A stretch of DNA of 7,187 bases from DASUBV01 sp035763085 (lineage in GTDB: Bacteria; Actinomycetota; Actinomycetes; Streptosporangiales; Streptosporangiaceae), in NCBI GenBank assembly GCA_035763085.1, contig DASUBV010000059.1, positions 1 through 7,187 of the forward strand. Reading direction: 5' to 3'. The notes beneath the pieces were generated by a model, which saw only the letters and a list, made by a program, of their open reading frames with translations, did no database searches and was not told the origin of the DNA. Each line of letters starts with the position of its first letter. Position 1 is the stretch's first letter. Both the position numbers and the translations under genes were made by a program. Below, one piece after another: positions 6,133 through 7,187 of the stretch.

Positions 6133-6966
6133 CTACTCGCGGGCCTGGGTCACCGGCTCGCGCCCGGTCATCTCGATCACCGGTACGCCGTCATCTTCGG
6201 CCCACTCACCGCATGGTCCCCCGTCCGGGCTGGTGTCCAGGCGCAGCGGCGTACCGTCCATGGCCAGCGCCGGGTGGAAATAGTCGGCGACCTGGCGGAC
6301 ATCGGCGTGCACGTAGTGTCCGATCAGTGACCGACGGAACCGGTCGCTGGTGGTGTTCGGGGCGCTGCCGTGGACCAGCGAGCCGTTGAAGAACAGCACA
6401 TCGCCAGGAGCCATGATCACCGGGTGCACCGGAGCATCGGCCGGGACCGGCACGGTGACGTCGGTGAAGCTCGCGGTCGTGTCCGCGCGTGTGGTGCACA
6501 GGACCGGCCAGCGGTGGCTGCCGGGCACCACGCGCAGGCAGCCGTTGTCCTCGTCAACAGGATCGAGCGCCATCCAGGCCGCGATGCAGGTCCCCGGCTG
6601 GGCGCGCAGGTAGAAGTTGTCCTGGTGCAGCGCCTGACCCCGCGCGCCCGGCGGCTTGAAGTAGAGCATGCTCTGGACCGCGTACGGCTCGGCGCCCAGC
6701 AATTCTCGCAGGCAGCGAGCGATCTGCGGATGCAGCAGCCAGCGCAGACTCTCGGCGTCCCAGCGGTGCATGTGCGCCATGCGCGGGTACCGGCGCAGCG
6801 GGTCGCGCGCGGCAGGGTCGGCGCCCACCAGGTCATGCGGGTAGCTTCCCCGGCTGCGCAGCTCCATGAAGTGGTCCCGGTAGCGGGCGGCGGCCGCGCC
6901 GCTGAACAGGCCACGTGCCACGGCATACCCGTCCGCCTCGAAGGAAGACTTGAATGAATCACTCAT
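6133..6966 (-). CDS. Phytanoyl-CoA dioxygenase (PhyH) family Fe(II)/2-oxoglutarate-dependent oxygenase
   Basis: This is a cytosolic non-haem iron oxygenase of 277 residues, normal for the family, which hydroxylates or otherwise oxidises a small substrate with O2 and 2-oxoglutarate. The N-terminus FEADGYAVARGLFS is the usual PhyH opening. The iron-binding facial triad is intact: H114 and D116 in LHQDNFYL, and H199 in LVHGSAPN. R209 or R211 in DRFRRSL is the probable 2-oxoglutarate carboxylate ligand. The segment AAWMALDPVDEDNGCLRVVPGSH (129-151) is the conserved core strand and turn. The start ATG 6966 was chosen because similarity begins at once. GTG 6969 and ATG 6981 are also in frame, none has a Shine-Dalgarno site, and the longer open frame to 7143 is antisense to an AraC-like segment. 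The gene is followed by the SDR gene and preceded by the divergent AraC fragment, a regulator type often seen beside PhyH genes. EctD-like hydroxylases and natural-product tailoring enzymes are relatives, and the substrate is unknown. Confidence 0.9.
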   Translation of the reverse strand: MSDSFKSSFEADGYAVARGLFSGAAAARYRDHFMELRSRGSYPHDLVGADPAARDPLRRYPRMAHMHRWDAESLRWLLHPQIARCLRELLGAEPYAVQSMLYFKPPGARGQALHQDNFYLRAQPGTCIAAWMALDPVDEDNGCLRVVPGSHRWPVLCTTRADTTASFTDVTVPVPADAPVHPVIMAPGDVLFFNGSLVHGSAPNTTSDRFRRSLIGHYVHADVRQVADYFHPALAMDGTPLRLDTSPDGGPCGEWAEDDGVPVIEMTGREPVTQARE

Positions 6967-7187
6967 CACGCGCCCGGCCATTTCGTCGTGCTGGCCCGCG
7001 TCGAGCGGGCCCGGCGGCTGCTGGCCGAGACCACCATGACCATCGCCCAGATCGCCGCCGATCTCGGCTGCACCGACCCGGCGCACTTCAGCCGCCAGTA
7101 CCGCCACTACGCCGGCCACCCGCCCACCGCCGAGCGCCCGCACTCGCGAGCATGCGCGCGCAGATGGAACGGCTGGACCCAGCGGCG
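6958..7187 (+). pseudogene. C-terminal DNA-binding fragment of an AraC-family regulator (N-terminal part missing, 3' end outside window)
   Basis: A + strand frame is open from 6958 (TGA at 6955-6957) to the window end. From 6976 it reads GHFVVLARVERARRLLAE, then TIAQIAADLGCTDPAHFSRQYRHYAGHPPTAER. This is the linker helix and second helix-turn-helix of an AraC-family protein (family form: RARRLL, IA-x-x-LGF, HFSR-x-FR-x-x-G-x-x-P-x-x-YR). Third positions are almost all G or C, so it has been a coding sequence recently. The ligand-binding domain and first helix-turn-helix are absent, because the frame closes at the first codons of the divergent dioxygenase. The only possible starts are GTG 6988 or ATG 7033, both inside the domain. 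The normal family ending YR is altered (ERP), and near 7152 another frame (MRAQMERLDPAA) looks more codon-like, hinting at a frameshift. It is most likely a truncated remnant; a short DNA-binding peptide is less likely. Confidence 0.7.

Noticed and set aside
6967..7143. 59-residue N-terminal extension of the dioxygenase
   Set aside because: It is antisense to the AraC-like coding fragment, has no similarity to PhyH proteins, and the normal N-terminus begins at 6966.
1..7187. CRISPR arrays, tRNA or rRNA genes, transposase genes, phage attachment sites
   Set aside because: No regularly spaced repeats, cloverleaf-like segments, rRNA-like stretches or transposase motifs were seen on either strand.

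Overview
The window is strongly G+C-rich DNA with near-saturated G/C third codon positions in most genes, GTG/TTG as possible starts and few Shine-Dalgarno sites. It also has a large LuxR-type ATPase regulator. Together these point to a filamentous or soil actinobacterium; the genus cannot be read from the sequence. No RNA gene, CRISPR array, insertion sequence or replication origin was seen.

Layout. (1) Bases 1-494 (+) hold the 3' part of a helix-turn-helix/nucleotidyltransferase fusion of the MNT antitoxin-like type, cut by the window edge. (2) Bases 495-831 carry no convincing gene. A 34-codon ORF convergent with the nucleotidyltransferase resembles the tail of a HEPN protein and may be a decayed partner. 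(3) Bases 832-3840 (+) encode a 1002-residue LuxR-family regulator (LAL type: N-terminal P-loop ATPase, helical repeats, C-terminal LuxR helix-turn-helix). (4) Bases 3841-4045 form a regulatory gap with four copies of GCTAAG, three of them in helical phase, a small hairpin and a strong ribosome binding site. (5) Bases 4046-5338 (+) encode an MFS exporter. (6) Bases 5349-5380 form a perfect 11-bp stem between convergent genes, a likely bidirectional terminator. (7) Bases 5388-6089 (-) encode a short-chain dehydrogenase/reductase. Its promoter has the full architecture of a MerR-family-controlled promoter (TTGACC, 19-bp spacer filled by a dyad, TAGCGT), and its mRNA is probably leaderless. (8) Bases 6133-6966 (-) encode a phytanoyl-CoA dioxygenase (PhyH)-family Fe(II)/2-oxoglutarate oxygenase. 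(9) From about 6958 to the window end (+) lies the C-terminal DNA-binding half of an AraC-family regulator, with no room for its N-terminal half.

How the parts may work together. The regulator and exporter form a plausible + strand pair (regulator upstream, GCTAAG sites between). The oxygenase and reductase form a - strand pair that could be co-transcribed, with the reductase also having its own inducible promoter. Oxidation, reduction and export of a small molecule is a reasonable reading, but the substrate is not visible. The first 830 bases look different in codon use and may be an older accessory segment. The clearest unusual signals are the MerR-type promoter with no merR gene in view, the headless AraC fragment abutting the dioxygenase, and the phased GCTAAG sites.
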